Source: Rubrimonas sp036788415
Lineage (GTDB): Bacteria > Pseudomonadota > Alphaproteobacteria > Rhodobacterales > Rhodobacteraceae
Reading direction: 5' to 3'
NCBI RefSeq assembly: GCF_036788415.1
Contig: NZ_DAIQNN010000011.1
Coordinates: 5,557-69,556 of the forward strand
Length of the DNA: 64,000 bases
In this document: in pieces, positions 26,067 through 34,994 of the stretch
Layout of the letters: every line of letters begins with the position of its first letter
How positions within the stretch are numbered: position 1 is the stretch's first letter
Translations under genes and position numbers: made by a program
The notes under the pieces: model-generated
Told to the model about the DNA's origin: nothing
What the model saw: the letters and a program-made list of their open reading frames with translations, nothing else
Database searches by the model: none

Positions 26067-27955
26067 GGGGCGCGCGCGCCCTTGCGCTGGCGCTCTGCGC
26101 CCTGCTGGCCGCGCCTGCGGCGGCGCTTGAGCTGCGCGAGACGCCCGCGCTGGCGGAGGCCGTCGCGCAAGGCGCGCTCCCGCCGGTCGCCGAGCGCCTG
26201 CCGAAGTCGCCGCTGGTCGTCGATCTGGCGGCGAAAGGGCGGGAGTTCGGGCGGCAGGGCGGGCGCATCCGCACGCTGATCGCCCGCGCCCGCGACGTGC
26301 GGATGGCTTCGGTCTACGGCTATGCGCGGCTCGTAGGCTACGATGCGGACTACCGGCTGGTTCCCGACATTCTGGAGGCGGTCGAGGTCGAGGGCGGCCG
26401 CGTCTTCACCCTGCGCCTGCGGCCGGGGCATCGCTGGTCGGACGGCGCGCCCTTCACCACCGACGATTTCCGCTACTGGTGGGAGGATGTCGCCAACCAT
26501 CCCGAGCTTTCGCCCTCGGGTCCGCCCGCGCAGCTGCTGGTGGATGGGAAGGCGCCGCAGGTGGCCATCCTGAGCGAGACCGCGATCCGCTTCGCCTGGG
26601 ACGCGCCCAATCCGCGCTTCCTGCCGGCGCTGGCCGGCGCCCGCCCGCTCTACATCTACCGCCCCGCCCATGCGCTGAAGCGCTTTCACGCCGATCACGC
26701 CGATCCCGAGGCGCTGGCGGGGCTCGTGGCGCAGGCCGGCGTGCGCAGTTGGGCGGCGCTGCACAACCGGCGCGACAATCTCTACGATTTCGACAATCCC
26801 GAGTTGCCGACGCTCGAGCCCTGGATGAACGTCACCCCGTCCAACAGCCAGCGCTACGTGCTGCGGCGCAATCCCTTCTACCATCGGGTCGACGCGCGCG
26901 GCCTGCAATTGCCCTATGTCGACGAGATCGAGATGACGGTCGCCGCGGGCGGGCTGATCCCGGCCAAGACCAATCGCGGCGAGAGCGACCTTCAGGCGCG
27001 CGGCCTGTCGCTGGGCGACGCGCCGGTGCTGCGCCGGGGCGAGGCGTCGAGCGGCTACCGCATGCATCTGTGGACCTCCGGCTACGGTGCGGAGATCGCG
27101 CTCTACCCCAACCTCACCGTCGCAGACCCGGTCTGGCGCGCGGTGTTGCGCGACGTGCGCTTCCGCCGCGCGCTCAGCCTCGGGATAAGCCGCAAGACGC
27201 TCAACCGCTCGCTCTTTTTCGGGCTTGCGCGCCCGGTGAACATGGCGGCGCTGCCCGAGAGCCCGTTCTTCGACCCCGAGCACGCGCAGGCCTGGGCGGC
27301 CTACGACCCCGGCGCCGCGCGCGCGCTGCTCGACGAGATGGGGCTGGCGGAGGGGCCGGGGGGATTCCGCGTGTTGCCCGACGGGCGCCGGCTCGACGTG
27401 GTGGTCGAGACGGCGGGCGAGCGGCGCGAGGAGCTCGACGCGCTCGAGCTCATCGCCGAGATGTGGGCCGAGATCGGCGTGAAGCTGGTGTTCCGCCCGC
27501 TCGACCGCGACATCCTGCGCAACCGCGTCTTCGCCGGCCAGTCGATGATGCCCGCCTGGTTCGGCTGGAACGTCGGCGTGCCGACGGCGGACGCCGCCCC
27601 GACCGAGACGACCCCGGTCGACCAGTCGGTTTTCTCCTGGCCGGCCTGGGGGCAGCATTTTCAGACCGACGGCGCATCCGGCGAGGCCCCCGACACGCCG
27701 GAGGGCGCCCGGCTGATGGAGCTGTGGCGGATGTGGAGCGCCGCGGCGGACGACGAAGGCCGGGCCGCCGCCTGGCGCGAAATCCTCGCCATCCAGGCCG
27801 ATCAGGTCTTCGCGATCGGGCTCCTGTCCTCCGCGCCGCAGCCTGTGGTCGTATCTAAGTCTCTACGCAACCTGCCCGAGGAGGCGGTGTTCGCCTGGGA
27901 GCCGGGCGGTCATTTCGGCGTCCACCGCATAGACGAGCTGTTTCATGCCGAGTGA
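26063..27955 (+). CDS. Extracellular solute-binding protein family 5 (peptide-type)
   Basis: A 630-residue SBP family 5 protein with an N-terminal signal peptide ending near APAAALE. Core features are the ligand-domain segment FTLRLRPGHRWSDGAPFTTDD and VRFRRALSLGISRKTLN. Compared with E. coli OppA/DppA it is long, like YejA relatives. GTG 26063 overlaps the ATPase stop (GTGA) and was preferred over GTG 26054. The ligand is not predictable; relatives bind oligopeptides, opines or glycosides. It overlaps the first permease by 11 bp. Confidence 0.9.
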   Translation: MRGARALALALCALLAAPAAALELRETPALAEAVAQGALPPVAERLPKSPLVVDLAAKGREFGRQGGRIRTLIARARDVRMASVYGYARLVGYDADYRLVPDILEAVEVEGGRVFTLRLRPGHRWSDGAPFTTDDFRYWWEDVANHPELSPSGPPAQLLVDGKAPQVAILSETAIRFAWDAPNPRFLPALAGARPLYIYRPAHALKRFHADHADPEALAGLVAQAGVRSWAALHNRRDNLYDFDNPELPTLEPWMNVTPSNSQRYVLRRNPFYHRVDARGLQLPYVDEIEMTVAAGGLIPAKTNRGESDLQARGLSLGDAPVLRRGEASSGYRMHLWTSGYGAEIALYPNLTVADPVWRAVLRDVRFRRALSLGISRKTLNRSLFFGLARPVNMAALPESPFFDPEHAQAWAAYDPGAARALLDEMGLAEGPGGFRVLPDGRRLDVVVETAGERREELDALELIAEMWAEIGVKLVFRPLDRDILRNRVFAGQSMMPAWFGWNVGVPTADAAPTETTPVDQSVFSWPAWGQHFQTDGASGEAPDTPEGARLMELWRMWSAAADDEGRAAAWREILAIQADQVFAIGLLSSAPQPVVVSKSLRNLPEEAVFAWEPGGHFGVHRIDELFHAE

Positions 27956-29162
27956 CGCGCCCATGCCGCTGCGCGCCCGCCTGCCCTCGACGCAGCTGAG
28001 CCCCGAGACGCGGCGCGTCATGGGGCCGATCGGGCTCGCGCTCATGATTGCGGCGGTGGCGACCATCCTCTGGCCCGGGCCGACGCCGATCTGGGGCTGG
28101 GCGCTGCTGCTCGGCGCGCTGGTCGCGCTGAGGCGGAGCAGTTCGGCGCTCCTGCGCTATGTGATCCTTCGGCTCTGGACGATGCTCGGCACGCTGATCG
28201 TCATCGCGGCGCTGATCTTCTTCATCATCAACCTGCCGCCCGGCGACTACCTGTCCAACCAGATCGCCGAGCTGCGGGCGAGCGGGCAGGAGTCGGGCGT
28301 CGCGCAGGCCGAGTTTCTGATGCGCGAATACGCGCTCGACCGACCGCTGCTCGAACAGTTCGGCGTGTGGATGGGAATCTGGCCGGGGCCGGACGGTTTT
28401 TCGGGCCTGTTGCAGGGCGATTTCGGCCACAGCTTCGAACTCGACCGCCCGGTCGCCGAGGTGGTGGCCGAAGGCATGGCCTTCACCATCGGGCTCAACC
28501 TCGCGGTGGTGCTGTTCGTCTACGTCACGGCGCTGCCGCTCGGGGTGATCTCGGCGGTGAAGGCGAACAGCTGGATCGACCGGCTCGCCGCCTTCATCGG
28601 CTATGTCGGGCTCGCCACGCCGAATTTCCTGCTGGCGCTGGTGCTGATGTATTACGGCAACAAGGCGGTCGGGCTGCCGATCGGCGGCGGCATGGCGTCC
28701 GAATTCATCGACGAGCCGATGAGCCTCGCCAAGCTCGGCTCGATCCTCCTGCATCTCATCGCGCCGGTGATCGTGATCGGCACCGCCGGCATGGCCGCGA
28801 TGTCGCGCCGGCTGCGCGCCAATCTGCTTGACGAACTCGGCAAACCCTACGTCCAGACCGCCCGCGCCAAAGGCGCGCCGCCGACTCAGGCGCTGATCCG
28901 CTATCCGCTGCGCATGGCGCTCAACCCCTTCGTCGCCGACATCGGCAATCTGCTGCCGCAGCTTGTGTCGGGCTCGGTGCTGGTGTCGGTGGTGATGAGC
29001 CTGCCGACCATCGGGCCGGTGTTGCTGGCCGCGCTCAAGAGCCAGGACATCTTCCTCGCCGGCTTCATCCTGCTCTTCGTCTCGGCGCTGACGCTGGTGG
29101 GGATGCTGGTCTCCGACCTGCTGCTGGCGCTGCTCGACCCTCGCATCAGGCTCGCGCGATGA
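27945..29162 (+). CDS. Peptide-type ABC transporter permease (DppB/YejB-like)
   Basis: A 405-residue permease. It has an unusual N-terminal extension with two hydrophobic helices (about residues 27-65) before the standard first helix (ILRLWTMLGTLIVIAALIFF, about 73-92). The permease core follows, including FGHSFELDRPVAEVV, GLATPNFLLALVLMYY and the EAA-like loop YVQTARAKGAPPTQAL near residue 305. It pairs with the next permease to form the membrane channel of the importer. It overlaps both neighbours (11 bp and ATGA). Confidence 0.92.
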   Translation: MPSDAPMPLRARLPSTQLSPETRRVMGPIGLALMIAAVATILWPGPTPIWGWALLLGALVALRRSSSALLRYVILRLWTMLGTLIVIAALIFFIINLPPGDYLSNQIAELRASGQESGVAQAEFLMREYALDRPLLEQFGVWMGIWPGPDGFSGLLQGDFGHSFELDRPVAEVVAEGMAFTIGLNLAVVLFVYVTALPLGVISAVKANSWIDRLAAFIGYVGLATPNFLLALVLMYYGNKAVGLPIGGGMASEFIDEPMSLAKLGSILLHLIAPVIVIGTAGMAAMSRRLRANLLDELGKPYVQTARAKGAPPTQALIRYPLRMALNPFVADIGNLLPQLVSGSVLVSVVMSLPTIGPVLLAALKSQDIFLAGFILLFVSALTLVGMLVSDLLLALLDPRIRLAR

Positions 29163-30343
29163 ACTGGCGTTTCGCCTCCGACCCGCGCGCCGCTGGCGAC
29201 CCGGACGCGCATTTCGTCTCGGACAGCGCGGACGATCCGCGCTTCGACCCCGGCGCCGGCGCGCGCGCCGATCTCGACGCGCCGGCCTGGACGTTGATCG
29301 CGCGGCGCTTCCTGCGCCATCGGCTGGCGGTCGCCTGCGGGGTCTATTTGCTGGCGATCTATCTGGCGCTGCCCTTCATCGGCTTCTTCGCGCCCTATCT
29401 GCACACCGAGCGCAACGAGGACCGCATCTACGCCGCCCCCCAGATGGTGCGCTTGTTCCACGAGGGCGCCTTCATCGGCCCGCACACTTACGCCACGAGC
29501 GAGACGCTCAACCTCGACACCTTCCAGAACGAGACGGAGATCGACCTCTCGACGCCGCTGCCCTTGCGTTTCTTCACGCGCTGCGGGACGCCTCACCGGT
29601 TTCTCGGCGTGTTCGAGACCGATTTCCGCGTGCTCTGCGCGCCCGAAGGCCACGACTTCTTCCTGCTGGGGACGGATCGGCTGGGCCGCGACGTGCACAG
29701 CCGGATCATGTACGGCGCGCAGCTGTCGCTGACGGTGGGGCTGATCGGCGTTTTGGTCAGCTTCGCCATCGGCCTCGCGCTTGGCGGGGCGGCGGGCTTC
29801 TTCGGCGGCTGGGTCGACGCCGGCGTCAGCCGCGCCATCGAGATCGTGCGATCGCTGCCGGAGTTGCCGATCTGGCTCGCGCTCTCGGCGGCGATCCCGC
29901 CGGCCTGGGGGCCGGTCTCGGTGTTCTTCATGATCTCGATCATTCTGGGCCTGCTCGACTGGCCGGGCCTCGCGCGCGCGGTGCGCTCGAAATTCCTGGC
30001 GCTGCGGCGCGAGGACTACGTGCAGGCGGCGGAGCTGATGGGGGCGTCGCCGCACCGCATCGTCTGGGCGCACATGATCCCCAATTTCATGAGCCATCTG
30101 GTGGCGTCGGCCGCGCTCGCCGTGCCGACGATGATCCTCGGCGAGACGGCGCTGTCCTTCCTCGGCCTTGGCCTGCGCGCGCCTGCGGTGTCGTGGGGGC
30201 TGATGCTCAACGACGCGCTCGATCTGACGGTGGTCGAAATTTATCCGTGGCTGCTGGCGCCGCTCGCGCCGGTGATGATGGTGGTCCTCGCCTTCAGCTT
30301 CCTCGGCGACGGGCTGCGCGACGCGCTCGACCCGTATTCCTGA
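29159..30343 (+). CDS. Peptide-type ABC transporter permease (DppC/YejE-like)
   Basis: A 394-residue permease with the DppC-type N-terminal cytoplasmic segment and a first helix near residues 56-80. A long periplasmic insertion (about 85-160) precedes LLGTDRLGRDVHSRIMYGAQ, the family hallmark, and the EAA loop YVQAAELMGASPHRIVWAHMIPN lies near residue 285 (read as YVQAAELMGAS). It ends SFLGDGLRDALDPY, the standard family C-terminus. The long periplasmic insertion is like YejE rather than DppC. It closes the four-gene importer operon, and no terminator is obvious before the FNR box downstream. Confidence 0.92.
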   Translation: MNWRFASDPRAAGDPDAHFVSDSADDPRFDPGAGARADLDAPAWTLIARRFLRHRLAVACGVYLLAIYLALPFIGFFAPYLHTERNEDRIYAAPQMVRLFHEGAFIGPHTYATSETLNLDTFQNETEIDLSTPLPLRFFTRCGTPHRFLGVFETDFRVLCAPEGHDFFLLGTDRLGRDVHSRIMYGAQLSLTVGLIGVLVSFAIGLALGGAAGFFGGWVDAGVSRAIEIVRSLPELPIWLALSAAIPPAWGPVSVFFMISIILGLLDWPGLARAVRSKFLALRREDYVQAAELMGASPHRIVWAHMIPNFMSHLVASAALAVPTMILGETALSFLGLGLRAPAVSWGLMLNDALDLTVVEIYPWLLAPLAPVMMVVLAFSFLGDGLRDALDPYS

Positions 30344-30398
30344 GCCGATTCGCAACCCCCTTCGATCCACAAAAACTTGCCGTGAAATCGACCCGGAA

Positions 30399-30412
30399 TT
30401 GATCTCGATCAA
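30399..30412 (+). promoter_or_regulatory. FNR/FnrL box upstream of the TsoY-DsrE pair
   Basis: The sequence TTGATCTCGATCAA matches the FNR consensus TTGAT-N4-ATCAA at all ten conserved positions. It lies 56 bp after the previous stop and about 95 bp before the start at 30508, a plausible position for activation by an oxygen-sensing FNR protein. No clear -10/-35 was defined. Confidence 0.75.
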
Positions 30413-30507
30413 TGGGCGGCGCGCCGTGCTGCGGCATTCAGGGGCAAACCCGACTTCGCCGGTCGCCTTTGGCGCGCGGAACGGGACCTGACCAGGGAGG
30501 CGCCCTC

Positions 30508-31725
30508 ATGGCTCTGCGAATGCCGCACGCGCTCGGCGAGCGCTACTCGCCGCTCTATTTCCTCGCCGCGCTCGGCGCGGGCGGGCTGACGGCGAATTTC
30601 TTCGTCTGGTTGATGTTCTGGGTCCCGCATGAGGGCCGCCCGGTCCCGACTTTCGAGGATGTCGCGGCGGCGCTCTCCAGCGGCGCGCTGCCGCTTCAGA
30701 TCGCCACGGCGGTCGCGGTGCTCGGGGTCGCCGTGTTCGCGCTGCTGCATGTCCGCCTGTTGGTCTGGAACATCGCCGAATACCGCCGTTTCGCCGCCAC
30801 GCCGGCCGGCGCGGCGCTGCGCCGGGGCAACGCCGAGACGCAGCTTCTCGCCCTGCCGCTGACGCTCGCGATGAGCGTCAATGTCGGCTTCGTCATCGGG
30901 CTCGTCTTCGTCCCCGGCCTGTGGTCGATCGTGGAATGGCTGTTCCCGGCGGCGCTCGCGGCCTTTCTCGTCATCGGGATCTGGGCGCTGCGGATGCTCG
31001 GCGACTTCTACGGGCGCGTGCTGACGCAGGGTGGCTTCGACTGCGCGAAGAACAACAGTTTCACGCAGATGCTGCCCGCCTTCGCCCTCTCGATGGTCGG
31101 CGTGGGCCTCGCCGCGCCTGCGGCGATGAGCGCGACGCCCTGGATCGCCGCGCTCTCCTGGCTGCTGGCGAGCTTCTTCATCGTGGCCGCCGTCCTTGTC
31201 GGCTCCGTCGCGATGATGCTCGGCCTGCGCGCGATGATGGAGCGCGGCGCCGACGCCGACAGCGCCCCCTCGCTCTGGATCGGCGTGCCGATCCTGACGG
31301 TGCTCGGCATCGCGCTGATGCGCACCGGCCATGGCGCGCACGCCCATCTCGGGGCCGAGACCACCGCCGCCGACAACCTCTCGGTGCTGGCCACCTTCCT
31401 CAGCGCGCAGCTCGGCTTCCTGCTGCTCGGCTGGGCGGTGCTGCGCCGGCAGGGCTATTTCGACCGCTTCGTCTTCGGGCGCGACGTATCGGCGGGCTCC
31501 TGGGCGCTGGTCTGCCCGGGCGTGGCGCTGGGCGTGATGCTGCATTTCTTCGTCAATCTCGGTCTCGTCGGCGCCGGCGCAATCGCGAAGTTCGGGGTCG
31601 CCTACTGGGCGGTCTCGGGCCTCGCGCTCGTCGTGCAAGCCGCGACGATCTGGCTGGTGCTGCGTCTGGCGCAGCGCCACTTCCCCGACCGCCCGTTCGC
31701 GGGCGTCGCCGCTCCGGCCGAATGA
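30508..31725 (+). CDS. Polytopic membrane protein, TsoY-like family
   Basis: A 405-residue membrane protein with about ten to eleven hydrophobic helices. It begins with ERYSPLYFLAALGAGGL and contains RLLVWNIAEYRRF, GGFDCAKNNSFTQMLPAFALSM and ALVCPGVALGVMLHFF. I believe this matches the family named TsoY in public databases, some members of which are selenoproteins; here no in-frame TGA is read and the positions hold Cys. The overall topology recalls TDT/SLAC1 channels. Function is not established. The start has AGGGAGG seven bases upstream. A perfect FNR box precedes it and a periplasmic DsrE gene follows 52 bp later, suggesting a redox or sulfur role under low oxygen. Confidence 0.62.
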   Translation: MALRMPHALGERYSPLYFLAALGAGGLTANFFVWLMFWVPHEGRPVPTFEDVAAALSSGALPLQIATAVAVLGVAVFALLHVRLLVWNIAEYRRFAATPAGAALRRGNAETQLLALPLTLAMSVNVGFVIGLVFVPGLWSIVEWLFPAALAAFLVIGIWALRMLGDFYGRVLTQGGFDCAKNNSFTQMLPAFALSMVGVGLAAPAAMSATPWIAALSWLLASFFIVAAVLVGSVAMMLGLRAMMERGADADSAPSLWIGVPILTVLGIALMRTGHGAHAHLGAETTAADNLSVLATFLSAQLGFLLLGWAVLRRQGYFDRFVFGRDVSAGSWALVCPGVALGVMLHFFVNLGLVGAGAIAKFGVAYWAVSGLALVVQAATIWLVLRLAQRHFPDRPFAGVAAPAE

Positions 31726-31777
31726 TCTCCCTGACACCCCGGCCGGGTTCCCCAAGCGCAAGCACAGGAGCTTTTCC

Positions 31778-32218
31778 ATGCGCAAACTCTTCGCCGCCCT
31801 CGCCCTGACCGCCGCCGCCTTCGTTGCGGCCCCGGCCTCGGCGGAGGACGACAAGACCACCCTCGTCACCATGGTGGCGACGGGCGAGCCGCAGACCCAG
31901 CTGATGGCGATGGTGCTGACCGCGCAGGCGATGGAGCAGGGCGCGGCCAGCCACATCCTGCTCTGCGGCCCCGGCGGCGATCTCGCCCTGAAGGAGGCGC
32001 CGGCCTCCGCAACTGCGCCGCAGAAGCCGCGCGACATGAGCCCGCAGGGGCTGATGAAGATGCTGATGGGCAAGGGCGCCGTGGTCGAAGTCTGCGCGAT
32101 CTACCTGCCCAACAAGGGCGCCGACCAGTCGGCGCTGCTCGACGGCGTCGGCGTCGCGGCCCCGCCCGCCATGGCGGCGAAGCTGCTCGCCAAGGGCGCG
32201 CGGATCATGAGCTTCTGA
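31778..32218 (+). CDS. Periplasmic DsrE-family protein
   Basis: A 146-residue protein with a clean signal peptide (residues 1-22, ending APASA) and a DsrE-like fold: TLVTMVATGEPQTQLMAMVLTAQ (start TLVTMVATGEPQ), HILLCGPGGDLAL, VVEVCAIYLPNKG and the C-terminal AAKLLAKGARIMSF. DsrE proteins relay sulfane sulfur through a conserved cysteine; two candidates are visible, in LLCGP and EVCAIY. It is probably co-transcribed with the upstream TsoY-like gene, and a strong terminator follows 22 bp after the stop. The sulfur-handling role is inferred from the family. Confidence 0.78.
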   Translation: MRKLFAALALTAAAFVAAPASAEDDKTTLVTMVATGEPQTQLMAMVLTAQAMEQGAASHILLCGPGGDLALKEAPASATAPQKPRDMSPQGLMKMLMGKGAVVEVCAIYLPNKGADQSALLDGVGVAAPPAMAAKLLAKGARIMSF

Positions 32219-32240
32219 GCGCAGCAGTTCGCGTGAACGG

Positions 32241-32267
32241 GGCGCCCGGGAGACCGGGCGCCTTTTT
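32241..32267 (+). terminator. Rho-independent terminator after the DsrE gene
   Basis: GGCGCCCGG (32241-32249) and CCGGGCGCC (32254-32262) form a perfect 9-bp stem with a GAGA tetraloop, followed by TTTTT. It ends the TsoY-DsrE unit. The opposite strand lacks a good T-run, so it acts mainly on the plus strand. Confidence 0.92.
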
Positions 32268-32296
32268 CGTTTGGGCCCGAGGGATCAGCCGCCGTT

Positions 32297-33448
32297 TCAG
32301 TAGACGAGGATCGGACGCAGATCGGCGTCGTCGCGCAGCAGGTCGAAGCCCTCGTTCACGCGGTCGAGCGGCAGGGGATGGGTGCGGGCGTCGTCGAGGC
32401 TGAGCGTTCCCTCCATCATCCAGTCGATCAGCCGGGTCGCCTCGGGGCGCGGGGCTGTTCCCTCATGCGGGGCGCCGAGGGCCGAAGCGCTCCAGGCGCG
32501 GCCTTCGAGCGCGGCGCCGGGTTTGGCGTCAATTGCGGGCGCGACGGCCACGATGAGCGTCTCGCCCCAGCCGGCGCGGGCGATCTCGAGGGCGTCCCGC
32601 ATGGCGGCGACGCGGCCTGTGGTCTCGAAGGTGTAGTCCACGCGCCCCTCGGTGAGGCTTGCGACCTCGCCGGCGAGGCCGAGGCCGGCGATCCCGCCGC
32701 CTACCCCCCCTCCGGAGCGCCGGTCGGGGTCGGGCGCCAGCGCCGCGCAGGCGCCGGCGTCGCGGGCGCGGGCGCGGGCCTGCGGGTCGGCGGCGACGCA
32801 GATGACGCTCAGCGCGCCGGCGCCGCGCAGCGCGTCGATCAGCGCCGGCCCCGACGGGCCGAAGCCGAAGATCACGCAGCGCGCCCCCGGGCGGACGCGG
32901 TCCGGGCGGAACAGGCCGCCGAGGCTCGCGCAGGCCTCGCAGCCCATCGCGCAGACCATCTCGAAGGGCGCGTCGTCGCGGATGCGCAGCAGCGTCGCTT
33001 CGGGCGCGACGGTGAAATTGGCGAAGCTCGACGCGGGGCTGCGGCGATGGATCGGCGCGCCGTCGAGCGTCTGGAACGCCTCCGAGACGCCGACGCGCCG
33101 CGCATTGCGCGGCAGGCCGCGCACCGCCTGGCAGAGATTGGTCTTGGGATGCAGGCAATAGGCGCAGGCGCGGCACTCCGCGGGCGGCGAGAGCAGCACA
33201 TGATCGCCGATCCGAAGCGTGCGCACCTGCCGGCCGATCGCCCGCACGACCCCGACGCCTTCATGACCGAGAAGGATCGGAAAGACGCCCTCGGGGTCGG
33301 CGCCGGAGCGGGAGAAGGCGTCCGCCGCGCAGATCGCCGCCGCCTTGATCTCGACCAGCGCCTCATGGGCCCCCGGATCGGCGAGGCGCAGTCGGACGAT
33401 CTCAAGCGGCGCGCCCGGCGCGCGCGCGATGGCCGCGCGTGTGATCAT
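32297..33448 (-). CDS. Zinc-dependent alcohol dehydrogenase (medium-chain family)
   Basis: A 383-residue medium-chain dehydrogenase. Catalytic-zinc residues are seen in AAICAADAF (Cys near residue 39), GHEGVGVV (His) and the later Cys in AMGCEACASLGG. The structural-zinc lobe CRACAYCLHPKTNLC is complete with four Cys. The NAD-binding motif is FGFGPSGPALI, a variant of GLGGVG. The overall pattern is that of class III-like alcohol/formaldehyde dehydrogenases, but the zinc lobe and coenzyme motif are the only parts I can place; substrate is unknown. The start at 33448 follows a frame whose upstream extension is low-quality. It is convergent with the DsrE terminator and divergent from a small lipoprotein gene. 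Confidence 0.83.
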   Translation of the reverse strand: MITRAAIARAPGAPLEIVRLRLADPGAHEALVEIKAAAICAADAFSRSGADPEGVFPILLGHEGVGVVRAIGRQVRTLRIGDHVLLSPPAECRACAYCLHPKTNLCQAVRGLPRNARRVGVSEAFQTLDGAPIHRRSPASSFANFTVAPEATLLRIRDDAPFEMVCAMGCEACASLGGLFRPDRVRPGARCVIFGFGPSGPALIDALRGAGALSVICVAADPQARARARDAGACAALAPDPDRRSGGGVGGGIAGLGLAGEVASLTEGRVDYTFETTGRVAAMRDALEIARAGWGETLIVAVAPAIDAKPGAALEGRAWSASALGAPHEGTAPRPEATRLIDWMMEGTLSLDDARTHPLPLDRVNEGFDLLRDDADLRPILVY

Positions 33449-33652
33449 TCCCAGCGACTCCCCGCGGATCGGCGCTTGCGGCGCGTGAGGGCGGGTCCAC
33501 CCCGACTCGTGGCGGAGCGTATACCTTCGGCGGTCCCACGCCCAGAGGACGAAAGGCCAGTCGCGCGCATCCTCTCGCTTTCGGGAGCGGGTCGCGCTAA
33601 AGTCCGCTTCGGAAGCGCCTCTGAGAGCGCGGCGAGGATCGAGGTGGCGTCG

Positions 33653-34129
33653 GTGCGGCATTGGGCATGGCTGGCGGTCGCGGCGGTGGCCGCCGGCTGC
33701 GCGAACGGTTCGAAGACCCCGGAGGTCGATCCTTTCGCGCTGACCCGCGACAACGCGTGCTACACGGTCGACATCTTCGACAAGATTTCGCTCCGAGCGC
33801 CCGGCGCGGACGTGCCGTCGAAATGGCGCGGCTTCTCGGGGCGCTGGGGCGGCGGGGCGTGGAACGGCAAATGGTGCCACGACCTTTATGTGCTCGACAT
33901 CGCCTCCTCGGGGGCTGCGACGGTCATCGAGACGCATGCGCCGCTGCCCGAATGGGGCAAGCCCGCCAGCGCCTTCCGGCGCACCGCCCACATCGACAAG
34001 GACGGCCGGCTGCGGATGAATTTCGGGCGGGTGAAGGTCGAATACTGGCTCGACGGCGAGACGCTCTACGGCAAGCGCGACGAAGGCACGGGCGAGATGA
34101 TCGTGGCGCTGTCCCGGCGGGACTTCTGA
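33653..34129 (+). CDS. Small putative lipoprotein of unknown function
   Basis: A 158-residue protein with a short signal peptide and a lipobox-like VAAGC (Cys near residue 15), followed by a hydrophilic domain containing WRGFSGRWGGGAWNGKWCHDLYVLDI and GRVKVEYWLDGETLYGKRD (quoted as separate short pieces GKWCHDLYVLDI and VEYWLDGETLYGKRD). The Trp/Gly-rich beta pattern looks like a small extracytoplasmic beta domain. I do not recognise the family. Start choice is between GTG 33644 and GTG 33653; the latter has GAGG eight bases upstream. It is followed 34 bp later by a sulfotransferase gene on the same strand. Confidence 0.6.
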   Translation: MRHWAWLAVAAVAAGCANGSKTPEVDPFALTRDNACYTVDIFDKISLRAPGADVPSKWRGFSGRWGGGAWNGKWCHDLYVLDIASSGAATVIETHAPLPEWGKPASAFRRTAHIDKDGRLRMNFGRVKVEYWLDGETLYGKRDEGTGEMIVALSRRDF

Positions 34130-34163
34130 GGCGCGCGCCGGCCCGGATGACGGGCGCTTTCTG

Positions 34164-34994
34164 ATGGGAATCGTCTGGATCGTCTCTTACCCGAAATCGG
34201 GCAACACTTGGGTCCGGCTGTTCCTGCGCGCCTTCGCGGCCATCCGCGCCGGGGCGGCGCCGACGCGGCTTCTGGCGGCGCGCAGCCCCTTCGAGGCGTC
34301 GGACGCCGACGGCCAGTGGTTCCAGCCCTTCCTGAAGCGCCCCATCGCCGACTGCGCGCTCGACGAGATCGCCGCCGTCCGCCCGCGCGCGCAAGCCGCC
34401 ATCGCCGCCTCCCGCCCGGCGGACATGTTCGTCAAGTGCCATCACTTCCTCGGGGTCGAGCGCGGGACGCCCACCATCGCAGGCGAGGTCACCCGCGCCG
34501 CCATCGTCGCCGTGCGCGACCCCCGCGACGTGGCGGTCAGCTATCGCGGCTATCTCGGGATGGATGCGGACGCGGTGATCGACCACATGCTGAATCCCGC
34601 CGCGCTGACCGACCGGATGAACGGCGCCTACTGGGCGCTCGGAAGCTGGGGCGCGCATGTCGACAGCTGGACCATCAACCCCCCGCGCGGCGTCGTCCTC
34701 CTGCGCTACGAGGACATGCTGGCCGACCCCAAGCGCGCCTTCGGGGGCATGCTGACGGCGCTCGGCGTGCAGTTCCGCCCGGTCGATCTGCGCAAGGCGG
34801 TGGAGGCGACGGCTTTCGCGCGGCTTCGGGCCGAGGAGGGGCGGGCGGGCTTCTCCGAGACGCCCGGTTCTACCGAGCGCTTCTTCCGCAAGGGCGCCTC
34901 GGGCGGCTGGCGCGAGGCGCTGTCGGAAGCGCAGGCGCGCCGGCTGACCGAAGCCTTTGGACCGACCATGGCGCGGCTCGGCTACGAGGTCTGA
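34164..34994 (+). CDS. Sulfotransferase domain protein
   Basis: A 276-residue PAPS-dependent sulfotransferase of the cytosolic (family 1) type. The 5'-phosphosulfate loop SYPKSGNTWVR is at residues 8-18, the 3'-phosphate site VAVRDPRDVAVSYR near residue 115, and the C-terminal RKGASGGWREAL near residue 240. These cover cofactor binding fully. The acceptor (a lipid, sugar, phenol or amine) cannot be told. Related bacterial enzymes make sulfolipids or modify exopolysaccharides. Its last 13 bases overlap the convergent acyl-CoA synthetase gene. It is separated from other sulfur genes such as cysQ by 20 kb, though CysQ would clear its PAP by-product. Confidence 0.9.
   Translation: MGIVWIVSYPKSGNTWVRLFLRAFAAIRAGAAPTRLLAARSPFEASDADGQWFQPFLKRPIADCALDEIAAVRPRAQAAIAASRPADMFVKCHHFLGVERGTPTIAGEVTRAAIVAVRDPRDVAVSYRGYLGMDADAVIDHMLNPAALTDRMNGAYWALGSWGAHVDSWTINPPRGVVLLRYEDMLADPKRAFGGMLTALGVQFRPVDLRKAVEATAFARLRAEEGRAGFSETPGSTERFFRKGASGGWREALSEAQARRLTEAFGPTMARLGYEV

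Noticed and set aside
34982..34994. The 13-bp overlap of sulfotransferase and acyl-CoA synthetase genes as a frameshift.
   Set aside because: Both proteins have complete family C-termini; short convergent overlaps are ordinary in compact genomes.
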